Assembly (NCBI RefSeq): GCF_963675165.1
Contig: NC_087382.1
Coordinates: 6,496,315-6,560,314, forward strand
Direction: 5' to 3'
Length of the DNA stretch: 64,000 bases
Source: Halichondria panicea
Taxonomy: Eukaryota; Porifera; Demospongiae; Suberitida; Halichondriidae
Shown: positions 32,283 through 44,400 of the stretch, one piece after another
How positions within the stretch are numbered: the first letter of the stretch is position 1
Layout: every line of letters begins with the position of its first letter
The notes under the pieces: generated by a model
Seen by the model: only the letters and a program-made list of their open reading frames with translations
What the model was told of the DNA's origin: nothing
The model's database searches: none
Position numbers and translations under genes: made by a program

Positions 32283-35200
32283 TCACATGAAGACCTCTGG
32301 TTTTGAATCGATGGTGTCTTCAGAGCTACAAGTGAAATAGTTCTCTATAATTATACATTTGACTGTGATACAAGCAAATTCGTATACCTTGGCTCCATGT
32401 CAGCAAAGGGGAGTCTATCCTCTTCTTTTGCAGTATTCTCATTCTTAAATCTTACCATTCCCAAAACTCCGCTACGAGATAAGAAATGTACATGGAACGA
32501 TCAATAATGATAATGACATACCTGGTCTCACTTAGTTTACGCTTTCTGATGAGCAGTACACTCAACAAAACAACAATCCCAACAAGGATAATGATAACAA
32601 ACAGGCCAATAACAACAGTCACAATCTCAGTTGGTGATGTAAGCGGTTCAGTAACAACAGTCACAATCTCAGTCGGGGATGTAGTTACTTGACCTATCTC
32701 ACAGTCAGGAGAGCGCAGGGTATCCAAGGAAGTGATACAGCTTGCATCAACATTAAATCGGAAAAATCCAGCAATTATCATTGCATCATCACTATTAACC
32801 CATGCTTGAATTAGAGACACAAGATCTTGGGCATTGTAACTGTCGCTCCCTATAATCCGAGCACGATACACAACTTGGTCAACCAAACCATCAGCACAAC
32901 TGAATACACTATTTTGAAGATGGTCAGCAGTTACATCACATGAGCAGAGCTCATTGATTTCGTTAATAATTGCATCCTTTATTGTTTTCAAACGTTGCTC
33001 TGTATCTCCAACCTTCAAATAAATACACAATGACACACACATACATGTAGGACTGTAACATACTTGAAAGCTTGAGCACTTGTCAACAGGTCCAAACTTT
33101 AACTGAACGAATGCCACTCTCCCTAAATAAAAATAAATGTATGTCTGTGGCAAACTATAATTGAGGTACTCACCTCGATCAGCCACCCCACCAGTTGTAC
33201 TGCCAGTAACCGATGTTTCTTGTCCTAATTCGTCTTCCGTGCTTGCAACGACGTTGAAAGTGTATGTTGTTCCAGGAGTAAGTGGGCTAATGCGTACAGT
33301 GCTTACAGAAGGTTGAACAGTTACCCTGCCAGACTCAGAGAATTCAACATCTTCACCAAGTGGACTCTCCCAGTTGACAAGAGAGCTGTAAGTCACCTAA
33401 TGGCATTATACACAGTATTAAAGATCTCTATTACTAAGAATGTGGCTTACGATGAACTCATCAATAGGAAGAAATGGTGGCTGAGGAAGCTCCCACTGGA
33501 TGGTCATAGAAGAATTCGTTGCCTTAATCACCCGAAAGCTTTGAAGAATGGGTAGAACTGGAAAGGAATATATAACAATCACAAACAAGGCTAGTATGTT
33601 AAAATACCAGGTGTTGGAACATCCACTAACGAGAGGTTCGATATTCTTCCTTCATTTAAGCTATCACCTACTGGAATTGACGCTGTTACTTGAACACCGT
33701 ACATCGCATCTGTTGAAGGCACAGTAACATTTCCTGATGTGGCTGATCCTGAAAATACCTGCAAGTGGTAAAATAATGGTAGTATGTAGAAACTATATTC
33801 GTAGCTATAGATCAACGCTACTGATTCATGCAAATAATTTATACGTATGTTGACTACTAACAGCAGTGATAACAATTGGAGTTTGCACAGCCTGTCTCCT
33901 CTTATTTCCTGTTCCACCATCATCAGACACACCAAATAGTGTGATGTAAATAGTGTATCTAATTATCACTCCGTTTGCAACAACAGGAGGCCTCCAGCTG
34001 ATTTCAATGGTCTTGATACCAACTATCCTCACTCCGATATCCCTCGGAGGTGAAGGTGCTGAAGGATTAAAAGGATGAATGACAACCAACTAAAAGTTAT
34101 CTTTCCATACAGCCGAATTTACCTGGTGGAAGTGTCCTAATTGTACGCGTCGGTGAAAATGATGATACACGTAGGTCCGTCCGGACAGCTTGCACTTGAA
34201 AAACATAGGATCTGCTTGGATTTAGATCATTCACAGTGTAGGTATAGTTTGTTTCTTCAGCAATGATGTGACGAATTGATATTACAACACGGGAGAAAAA
34301 CGATGTCACAAATTCATAGTAGTTGAGATTGTACTCCAAGATACGGTGCCCGCCATCACATGAAGGTCTCTCCCAGCCTATCTTTATCGAATTGCTTGTC
34401 ACAGTAAGCGGAAAAACGCGATTGGGTCTTACAGGTGTTGCTGCATATCATAAAAGTAGACATAAACAAGGCTTAAAAAAACAATTTTGTGAACTTACAA
34501 CTAATGATTAGAGTGAAAGTTTTTCGTTGATTAGTCTGTGTGCTCAAGTCATTTGCAACACATGTATAAACTCCTCCATCGCAGGTGTTTAAACGTCGAA
34601 ATGCAGCAATTTGCAGAACTGCACTCCCGTTGCTATATCGTCCAACTCTTAAGTTTCTGTCATCTATTTCCACTTTTCTACCACTAGGACTGAACCAATC
34701 AATTTTCACATTTTGTCTTGTGCTGCCACAATGAATGTTCAAGTTCCTATTGAAAGTGAAGCGGATCACTCTATCGATACCGTCTCCATTAAGGCCAAAG
34801 CTGCTGATTATGGGTTCGGCTCCTGCATAGGGGATACATAACGATATAAAGCAGAGCTTTTTTCGGACTTTTAAATAATCTTACCCACAGCAAAAGTCTG
34901 CCCGGTGAGAGAGATAGACCGTGGTCCTCGCCCTCCAGCATTTACTGCAAGTATACTGAAGGTGTACATGGTGGAGGGAATTAGACCACCAACAATTCTT
35001 GCTACATCAAAGTCGGTGCTGCTTGTGAGGTACTCTATTTGACGTTCACCACCACCCTGAGGAGAAACAAAAACTATATAGGAAGTGATGTCACCATTCT
35101 GATGGTTGCGTAAAGGATCTTCCCATTGAATTTCGATTGCTGAGCTGTTGAGGACGATAATATGGAAGTCAGTTGGTGGTCCAGTTGGAGCTATACAAAT

Positions 35201-38200
35201 AGAGTTGGTAAAATATGTTAATGCTTAATGAATGCAATATACTCACGTAAAGCAAAAGTTGTGAAGTTCACAGCGACTGATTCTGGCCCAGATATTGAAC
35301 GAAAGAAGCAAGCATCAAATCTTACTACTGGACTGACAGTCACCATGTACGTGTCCCCCACAATCAAACTGGTGACCTCAATTTCAGTGCGGGGGTGGGA
35401 GACGGTCCGACTTGATCGAAACGTGGTGCTGCTAGACCAATAGAAAACTCGGTATGAGAATGACGCAACGATGTTTGGGAAATCGAATGCCTGCAAATTG
35501 AAAGGTATAACTATTACTTTCATGCGTGTAGTTTGTGTTTTATGAAAGAGTCATTTAAGCTACATCTCAGCAAAAAACAATACATGTATGTTACGCCCAA
35601 GGGCTGAGTGCAATAATTATATGCCAGATCCCGAGTGCACGTACGTGTTATAACTAGTTTATATCCCGAGGGCATAGCTCAGGGGAACACCCTCGAGAGG
35701 CCCAGCAGCCTATTGTGTTACCCTTTCCTTTTGGATAAATATCAATTCAACACTGTCTTAGCAACACAATAAATAGAACTGCACAAAATGACAGAGACAA
35801 CCCTAGACACAGCTCTATCTCCTTTCTCTTCTAAACTATATTATTGTGCCAGTATGTGCATTAAGGAACAATGAATGGCTTGACAAAAACCAGTTCCAAC
35901 GCACTACTGCAAAATAGCCCCACCCCACTTCTGCTGGCTGCAAATCAGCCCCTCCCTACGGTCTACGTCTCAACCAAGTCACCTCTACTGTAACACTGCT
36001 GCAAAACAGCTCGAGCTTCCAGCAAAAACAGAGCCGCTTCTAGATACTTAGTGCTATGGTGAAGCAGCCATGCATCACTAGGAACATAGTTTTATAATCT
36101 TCCACAAATATGAACTGGACGTTTGTGTTTAACATTATGTCATTTTATTATGTCAGTCCAGGAGTACATTAAGATGTAGATTTTAATGTACTCCTGGTCA
36201 GTCTTAATGCCAGAGGGATGCATTACAGGGGCCAATGTAGCCAGGATTTTGAGGAAGGGGGTGCTATCACGACGAAAGAGGGAGCAAAGTCCCTAATTTT
36301 TAGCCGCGCAGCGCCGAAATTTGGTTGACCGAAAGCCACACCTCTTATTAATGACGTAATAATTAATAGTTTGGCGTGGCCCAATCTTCTAATTGCATAG
36401 AGAAGCCTATTTTGCTACGAAAGAGAACTAGTCTATAGATCTAAGCCAGAATAGCTCACAGTTTAAAGACCAATCGTTTTGCTTGCCTACTAGCTAGCCA
36501 ACTGCAGCAAGATCTGGAAGAGAAGGGGGTGCTCAGCTAGACAATCAAATACACTTTGTGTACAATCTCAGATAGAAAGGGGTGCTTGAGCACCACGAGC
36601 CCCCCCCTGGCTACGCCCCTGCATTATGACTTCGCGGTTAGTGCATTTTGCAATCAGCAACAATGTAGCAACGGGTACTACATAAAATATTATACCTAAA
36701 TGATTTTTGTGACCTTACCTCCCATTGAATTGTAGCAGTAACAGGTTGCACGTCGGTGACAACCACATTGGATACAGTTCCAAGAAAATCTTCACCTATA
36801 GAAGGACTTGAAACATTTTAAGAAAACAAACTCTCTAATGACATACCTGGATTACACACCACTGACACATCGTCTCTATGCCTACAGTTATGCACACCCC
36901 AACCACGATGAGTGCAATCTTCTAGTACCTCAGCACTAGAGGGGCAATTGAGATCGTCTAACCAGATAGGACCTAGGAAAAATACATAAAACCTGAAAGC
37001 AATACAGAAACTATATTCACAGCATTAAATTGCAACCCGAATTTTTTATCATGCTAAGAATTGATTTTCCACTCAAGCACTCACCTGCTCCAGGAGAAAA
37101 TCGACGAAAAGGAACACAAAGAGCACCGCTGAAATTTAAGGCTCGGCATATGACATTTGCGTCACTTGTGCCAAACGAGTCATCACAAACAGTTCCCCAA
37201 GTATTGTTGTACATTACTTCCACTCGACCACTGAAGCTCGAGCCAGATAGTAGAGAACCAAGCCGAATCTGGATACTTGTTGGTTTTACTAGAGATGATT
37301 AGAACATGCAGTTGTCAACAGTTAATTAATTGTATGCAAGCAGCTGCATACTTACTAGTAGCATTTGTCCGAAAGAGTAATGGCTGCGAGAGAGAACCTA
37401 TGATGTAGGAGAAGCATATTGTTCGAGAATATCGAAAATCAACACCCATTTGAAGTGAGTATTCCGTGTCACGTTTTAGATTGGTTAAGACCATAATTGT
37501 TTCATCATCCCTTTCCCCTATAGAGTCTGGGAAGAAGTACGAATTTCTTTGGAATACATCCTCAACACCACTTTCTGCATAACTTATACGATAACGTATG
37601 GTGTTTGCCCCTTCAGGTAGTTGTGACCTTTTAACATTCTGTTGGAGGCAGTAAGGTAACAACAATCAAACACAACGTACTTACCTTGAATCTGACAGCA
37701 AGAGTGGTAGTGGTAGCATTGACGAGATGCAAGACAGGTGGGGGATTTACATCATTCTGATCTGCACAAAGACAAGATGTTGTCACAATGATGTCAGGGT
37801 GAGGTCCCTGACAAAGACTCGTGACTCTATTATGTAATAGAAGTAGTAGACACTCAGTCAGCGGATGTCAGCTATAATTATAAGTATGGGTGTGTGCATG
37901 CGGCAGCCAAAATATGCTCAACTAATTTGTCATTACATTCACTATCATAAATAACTTGCACAAAAATTTACCTGACAAGCAAACAACTCCAGCATCTTCA
38001 CGATGGGTACAGAATGTTGGAGGATCACCTAGACCAATGAAGCTGCAGTCATCAAGACAATCCTCATTCCCGCGACAGCGCACATCATCCAACAAAATTG
38101 GTGATGATATGGGGCCCTGACCAAATCCAGCACGGCTCACAGCACAACCTCCACCTCTTTCAAATCCCATCATTCTGATTGGGACAAATACACCTAGAGT

Positions 38201-38532
38201 TTAATAATTACTATAGCGCTGTACCTGCACACAACATTTACATCAGCCAGAGACCAAAAGTCATCGCAGACTGTACCCCAAGTCCCATTGAATTTGATTT
38301 CAACTCTTCCCATGAAGTCCCCATATGTACCATCCACTAAACGTATATCTTGTATGGCATCCTCCTTCAAACAAGTTGTATTTTGCCCTGCATAATAATA
38401 GACAGTCACAGTTATTACTATTTTACAGTCATGTAACTTACCAAAACTATTCTTTATTGCAGCCAGTATGACAACCAAGAATGCAACCTTAATGTTGGCC
38501 ATTGCCATTGCGTGTACTTTTGTAAAAAGCAT
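32283..38532 (-). CDS. Receptor A: SRCR/FN3/Ig type I membrane protein
   Basis: Twenty exons splice in frame to about 1256 residues: 38532-38442, 38387-38225, 38174-37972, 37761-37685, 37638-37356, 37288-37085, 36972-36847, 36795-36719, 35490-35247, 35190-34885, 34822-34499, 34440-34123, 34058-33862, 33758-33608, 33557-33451, 33396-33174, 33122-33064, 33012-32522, 32471-32388 and 32325-32283. Order: signal peptide ([15 protein letters not shown]; the second or third Met may be the true start), SRCR1 ([11 protein letters not shown].. AGFGQGP), FN3, SRCR2 ([12 protein letters not shown]), two FN3, Ig ([18 protein letters not shown]), three FN3, a cysteine-containing juxtamembrane module, a TM helix ([20 protein letters not shown]), a basic stop-transfer (RKRK) and a tail of about 50 residues. 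It is probably a cell-surface recognition or adhesion receptor. It is paralogous to receptor B downstream, with which it shares exon number, phases and several exact exon lengths. The ligand is unknown. Confidence 0.9.
35491..36718. other. Long intron 8 of receptor A with mobile DNA
   Basis: This contains a hAT-like MITE (36226-36621), a short palindrome near 36150-36200 (CAGTCCAGGAGTACATTAA with its mirror TTAATGTACTCCTGGTCAG) and otherwise no coding sequence. The homologous intron of receptor B (48814/49849 region equivalents) is much shorter. Confidence 0.5.
36226..36621. mobile_element. hAT-like MITE (CAGGGG.. / ..CCCCTG)
   Basis: The left end CAGGGGCCAATGTAGCCAGG and right end CCCCTGGCTACGCCCCTG are inverted. 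CATTA directly abuts both ends, and G/C-rich tracts GAAGGGGGTGCT occur inside. It lies in a receptor A intron. Confidence 0.7.
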
Positions 38533-39369
38533 GCAGTATATTTAATACAGTAGGAGCATCCTTATATACAGCTAGCAAGCAAGCAGCAGGTAGGGCTTCC
38601 CAAACAGGAACTTTAACAAAGAGTGTTTTGTAGGTGGGTGTTAATTTGTGCATGATCACATTCGTACTGAGTGCAGCGCTAGACAACCCACTGCCTCACA
38701 TGTTGTAAATTTTGTCTACATAATTATAGTTGTTGCTAAATTCACATGACTGCGTGCATAGATCATGCACTATGCAATAGTCAGTCATGTCCACGCAAAC
38801 ATACATGGACTATATATATACCACGGGAATAAAAAGTGGCTAACAAAATATATAGACATCACATTAATTTAACGTATAACGTAGACACCAGTTAGCTACA
38901 TAGGAAAGTGCCTCAGAGGAGGCCTAGGTACATGTAGGCAAGAGGTGTGCGAGCACAGCAGTGTTAGACACTGTTTTGTTGGTGTCCACATGATTTAGAA
39001 ACCGATAAGGCACATTAGTACCCTCACAACGCTCGGGATACTAAAGCATGTAGCCTTTGTACTTCTAAATCCTATACACCTCCAAAACAGTGTCTAACTA
39101 TTACGTAAAATTACTACAACCTATAATGATCGTGCATAACAAAATAATAGCCAAACGAACGCATGCATGACTGTAACGTGCTTGCAGATTGAATGGTGAC
39201 AATGACAACGCAGTTAAGGGAGCATGGCATGCATCTGTAATACTGAATACTGTATTCAACTACGACGCTAGAATGGGCCATAGAAACATGAATGTAAGCA
39301 ACATTGCATGTCCGTAAAGATTGTTGATCCCATTGTCAGCCAATTAAGCATTAAACTCAGTAACAATGA

Positions 39370-39785
39370 CAGCACCCGTTGGTGCTGATACCTCAGTGGA
39401 TGTGTCAAACGTAACGTAACTAATACACACACGATTATCATGAAGAACAATTTTTGCAGTAAATTTTGCTGCATGCAGGCAGAATCATAGAGAAACTCAA
39501 AGAGTTGGAAATAATCGGCCCATAAAAAGAATGCCAAAAGTCTAAAATTAATGGCCTGCTGTGCACCAGTAGAGCCTAATTGCAACAGCTAGCGTTCTAG
39601 TGCAGAGCTTACTAAGTAGAGTAGCAACACTCCATGGTAAGTTTTGCTGTAGTATGTATGTACTCTTCTGAAAAGCTGCAACGGCATTCGAAAACATGAC
39701 TTGAAGCCTATAGAAACTCTGATTTGCACTTCATCGATCCTTGAGCAGCTTTAGCAGTCTACACAGACACACAGATAGACAAACC
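39370..39785. repeat. Dispersed repeat family R1, copy 3
   Basis: It shares CAGCTAGCGTTCTAGTGCAG, GTAGAGTAGCAACACTCCAT and the closing ACACAGACACACAGATAGAC with the copies at 3625 and 9005. Confidence 0.6.
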
Positions 39786-40914
39786 TTATACCTCCCACTC
39801 ACATGCACTGAGGCATAATAACCACAATCATGCAACCCTGAAGTGGTAATACCCTGTACAAAAAACATCGAGGGACTGTAATTTACAAGTAAAGGAAGTA
39901 ATAAGATTACATATTTATACTTATTTTACAAATACAAAATTATATTTTGTGAAGGAGGATACATGTCAAGAGTATACGTATGATAAGAAATCTAGCAATG
40001 ATCCACTTAACGGCAGGGGCAGCTAGGTACTTCAAAGGGACATAGCTATAGCAAGTTTCCCAAACATTAAATGACGGTCAACAAAGCTTTGCTGTCAATC
40101 TGCTCTAAAATACGTTCAGGCTGCTACCAATAATTACATTCTATAGCTTAGACTATGTAGGAGCAAGCATGTTGCAGCATCCGTTCATTACCACAAGATA
40201 AGTACCAGGAAATCCCAAGAGAGTTTGTGGGCTTTGCACTTAACAGTGGTCACAGGACATGAGAAGCCAGCCTAATAATTAATGCAGCCAACAAGGCACC
40301 ACCAGTTTACTCTATGTCTGCCTCTGATCTGGTGCACTGAGCATCAGTGTGGCCTCTCATTGTTAATGGTCAGCACATAATGTACCCATTGTAGTCATAG
40401 TAGAACTAGTGTTCAAGCTGGCGCTGTGCTAATGCCTCTCGCCATGTTTTTGCTTTCGCTCAAAAGTATTAGAGTGTTATCTATAATGAATTTTATATTA
40501 AAGTTAGCTTATCTATATAAAGTCACTGAGAAGAAAAGACTTATTTACATGCATCTATTGTAAGTTATTATTTTTTGTATTATGTGGCTTACCAGGACAT
40601 CAAGAAAGAAGAAAATTGATTCTTCCAGGATCTGTAGTTCAGTGTATATAATATCTAAGAAGAAAAGACCTGTGTACATGCATATTGTTATCTATATTGT
40701 TATATGGTAGTGTTTTGTGGCTTACCAGGCCCTCAAGACAAAGATGATTCTGCCAGGAGGATCTGGATCTGGATCTTGGATATTATTTTCTCACACATGG
40801 GGAATGAGCGCGCATGCGCATTACATCCACAGGAATAATTAAAGGGTGTGTCCAAAGAGATCAATTTTACAAATGGCTACTGTACTGCTAGCTAGCTGTT
40901 TTAACAGATATTTT

Positions 40915-41255
40915 CTGAGTATTGTAGCTAACAAAAAGCTAGCGCTTTAGTGCAAGGCTAACTCATATGTTGAATAGAAAGTTTGTGCGGACAGATGATG
41001 CTATGAAAGATTCTGAAGAGACTGCAACAGCCTTCAATGTGAGTCAAACTAGCCATAACTCGAGAAAGAAGCTTTAGTTTGCTAATCCACGAATCAAAAT
41101 CCAAGAGAACGTGGCTAGAAGCCTATAAAAGCTGTTAGTTTTCGTCGCATTGTAACCGTTGAGCAGTTATAGCTGGAATACACACACACACACACAGACA
41201 GACACACACACAGTCAGCTTTACCGTATCCCTCGTGCGGCTACGCCTCGAGGCAT
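40915..41255 (-). repeat. Dispersed repeat family R2, copy 2
   Basis: Inverted, near-identical copy of 4389-4775. The block AGAAAGTTTGTGCGGACAGA to ACGCCTCGAGGCATAA is the complement of the first copy, with an (AC)n tract at the matching place. Confidence 0.7.
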
Positions 41256-41403
41256 AACAATCACCCTAAATAAATAAAACCCTACTCACCCACAAAGATC
41301 ATCAGATATATTTTGGGCTAAGTATTCTGAAGGCACAAATAATAACAATAGTAGCTAGTATAGTCAATGCATAATTATACACATGTAAATAGAGCAAACA
41401 TTT

Positions 41404-44400
41404 CTAGTTGTCCTTAGGTTTTGAGTCTGAATCATAGACAGGGTTATCAAGACAAATCCTGCAGAAGTAAGACATTTTATCATAGAGACTCCACCCATTC
41501 CTTCCTGACAATAATGCAGCTGGGATACTCAGGGCGTATCGACCCCCTAAGGGGTGAGGGCATGCAACTGATTAGATTAGGAAAAATTCTTAACGTAAAT
41601 AGTTTGTCTGAGACATTCGGTCCAGCCATGCGTAACATTAATGTTGATTGCTGTGTTTTTTCCTCATTGGATCCGTTAAAAAGTGCTTCTATCTGTTTGC
41701 TGTATGTCTTAGAGGTGATAAACTCCCACCAGCTAAAAGTTATTTTCGGTGTAGAAGTCATAGAGTACACGCCCTTTTTTCCTTGCTAATACCATAGACG
41801 ATATAGTACTGATGTGGAGGGAAGTCTTAGAAGCTATCGTCGTTACACGCAGGTGTATGTCAGAAACCTTGTAAACGTTTTGTTTATATAACAACCAGAG
41901 TGTAGTAAACAGTGTGCAAATCAGTGAAAGTGACCTGCACACATCGGTACTTATACAGTGGGCTTGCAGGTAAGAGTTTAAACACTAGTTTTCCTAAGAG
42001 AATATCATAATTATTGTAGCACGTAGCTACATGTATCTATTAATTATCTTGTAAAATACTTTGTGTGAGATTTCAGAAAATATTTACAATGTAGGTTACT
42101 AATAATACTTCAATGTACATTGTAATCTACTTAGGAGCACACAACGGTGCATGCTGTACAAAGCCTAAAGCATGAGCTGGTTGCACTGGTTGTGTGAGAT
42201 TATTCTAAGCCTGCTGAGCCTACTAGTTTGCATCTCTGCTGATAAAAACCTTCATGATACAGTAGTAGTAGCTAGGCATATATAGTCAAGCTAGTGAAAA
42301 ATACAGCTTCAGAAATATAGTAGGCACTGTACTTTGCAAGTTGCTTGTCACTGCACAGTAAATGGGCGTTGTCCAGAGGAGGTTCGACATGCGTGTACAA
42401 ATCACTACAAGTTCAGTGCATTGTGGCCTGGATGTTATCACTTGACCCAATGACATCAATGCACTGAACTTGTACATGTAGTGATTCGTGACCCAATGAC
42501 ATCAATGCATTGAACTTGTAGTGATTCGTGCACGCATGTCGGACCTCCTCTGGGCACTCCTCTGGGCATTGTCTGTGTACTACTGTGGTTACTAGGATGT
42601 GTTGACTCGTAACTTTCTTTGTGTCCTCTAATCTTTACGTGTGCTCTTTTAGTGCAAGTAGCACTTACAATTATAACTAAAAAAGTGCCATATACTGGCT
42701 CTCCAGCGCATATCAACAGCTGTATAGCAAGTCAACAGAGTGCTGCATGTGCATACAGCTAACTAAGTTAGCAAATTTAAAATGTCAATTTTTAGCTCAT
42801 TCACTGTTTACTACAGACTCAGTAGTACTATAGACAACGCCCATTAAGTGTGCACAATGCCACACCACTGCAAAGTACAGTATCTGCTATATTACAGTTG
42901 CCAACCATTCCCTGGGACAAAGACCATTCATATTTCACAAAATTCCTTTCTTTGAAATAATAGCGCTAGCATTGCAAAATGCAGAGGCTGCAAAACGCAT
43001 TGATTTTACTTCGGTTAGTCAACTAGCAAAATGCTACTAACTATACCGGAAGTAATTAGGGAGCGTTCAAAGAGCAATTAACATTCCAGGCACTAGGTGT
43101 ACTGTACATGTGTATTTACATCACATACAAATTCTACGATTTTGATTGAAATCAACCTTTGGAATTTTGAAGTCTTGAAATAATGAACGTGCACGTACAT
43201 TGGGTATGACAATCTGTTTTTGCATACCTACAAAATGAGAATGAGTGTGAAACTTACGTGCTCACTGTCAGACCCGGAACATCCTCCTCCACCAGCCTCT
43301 TATCCCTGCACGGATGAATTACATGAACATAAATTGAAGCAATGGATCAGTTCACATACACTATGATCTAAAAGAAAAAAATTGACTGTGCAACTATCGA
43401 TCTCACCTAAAGCCACTTGTGAAGTACCGAACCAAGACGATCACCAACAGCACAATGAAAACTGACAGTAGGATAGCGATAATACATCCGATAATTAAAC
43501 CACCAATTTCTCCCCCTGTTAATAAATCTGTCTGGGGTGTAGGTCTGGCAGAGGTGATAGTTTCAACAGGTATGGAAGTCACTGTGAATGTAATTTCTCC
43601 CCCTGTTAATACATCTGTCAGGGGCGTAGGCCTGGCAGATGTGGTAGTTTCAACAGGTATGGAAGTCACTGTTTCCACAATAAAACAGTCTGGTGCCAAT
43701 AAGCTATCCAGTGCGGTAGCACAACGAGGATCAACATGGAATCTCAACGAATCTACCAAAATCGAGGCTTTCCTGGTCTGAACCCAATCACTAACAAGGG
43801 CAACTAAGTGACTTGCACTGTATTTCTCAGTCCCAACAATCCTTGCTCTGTAAATGATTTGCTGGTCATTTGGAACTCCCCTGCAGCTTATTTCCTCATT
43901 TCGAATATTATTATCACTTAGAGTACAGGAAGGGCATACAATGTTATTCAAAACACTCAAAATTGAAACGTGCAGTGATTGCAAGTGACGAGAAGCATCA
44001 ACCTAAAAGCATACATGTACATGAATGAACACGACCATGGCAAGCTGTATAATGTGTTTTTCACAAACCTGCCATCCAGTGCAACTGTTGACTGGCCCCA
44101 ACATGAGTTGAAAGAATGCCAGCCGCTCTGTAAAACAATAACACTAAACATGTACAGCTTTTAATTTAGTAGCAATACGGCATCTGAACAACAGTGTACA
44201 TTTTTAGAGTCACTCAACGAGTACTCAAGCACTGCAGTGCTACATTACTAGAGGCATAATTATGTTATCATTATTGTTACACTGTACATGTGGGCAGCCA
44301 CGGGTATAGTAGTTGTTTGGTTTGTTCGTTTATTTGAGTCTGCTTATAACTAAAGTAGAAAGCTATAATTGTAAATGGTTTGTTGGTCTTGGGAGGCTTC

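Larger units (their letters stand above)
38533..41403. other. Spacer between receptors A and B
   Basis: No supported gene. It contains a palindromic pair near 38962-39100 (GTTAGACACTGTTTTG / CAAAACAGTGTCTAAC), R1 copy 3 (39370-39785), a diverged direct duplication of about 130 bp (40515-40635 and 40650-40770, both with GTGGCTTACCAGG) and R2 copy 2 (40915-41255). Confidence 0.55.

Noticed and set aside
43254-43256. TAA as the true stop of receptor B
   Set aside because: It overlaps a strong donor (GTAAGTT), and the 41458 exon continues in phase with an NPVY tail similar in its end to receptor A. It is kept as an alternative in the receptor B entry.
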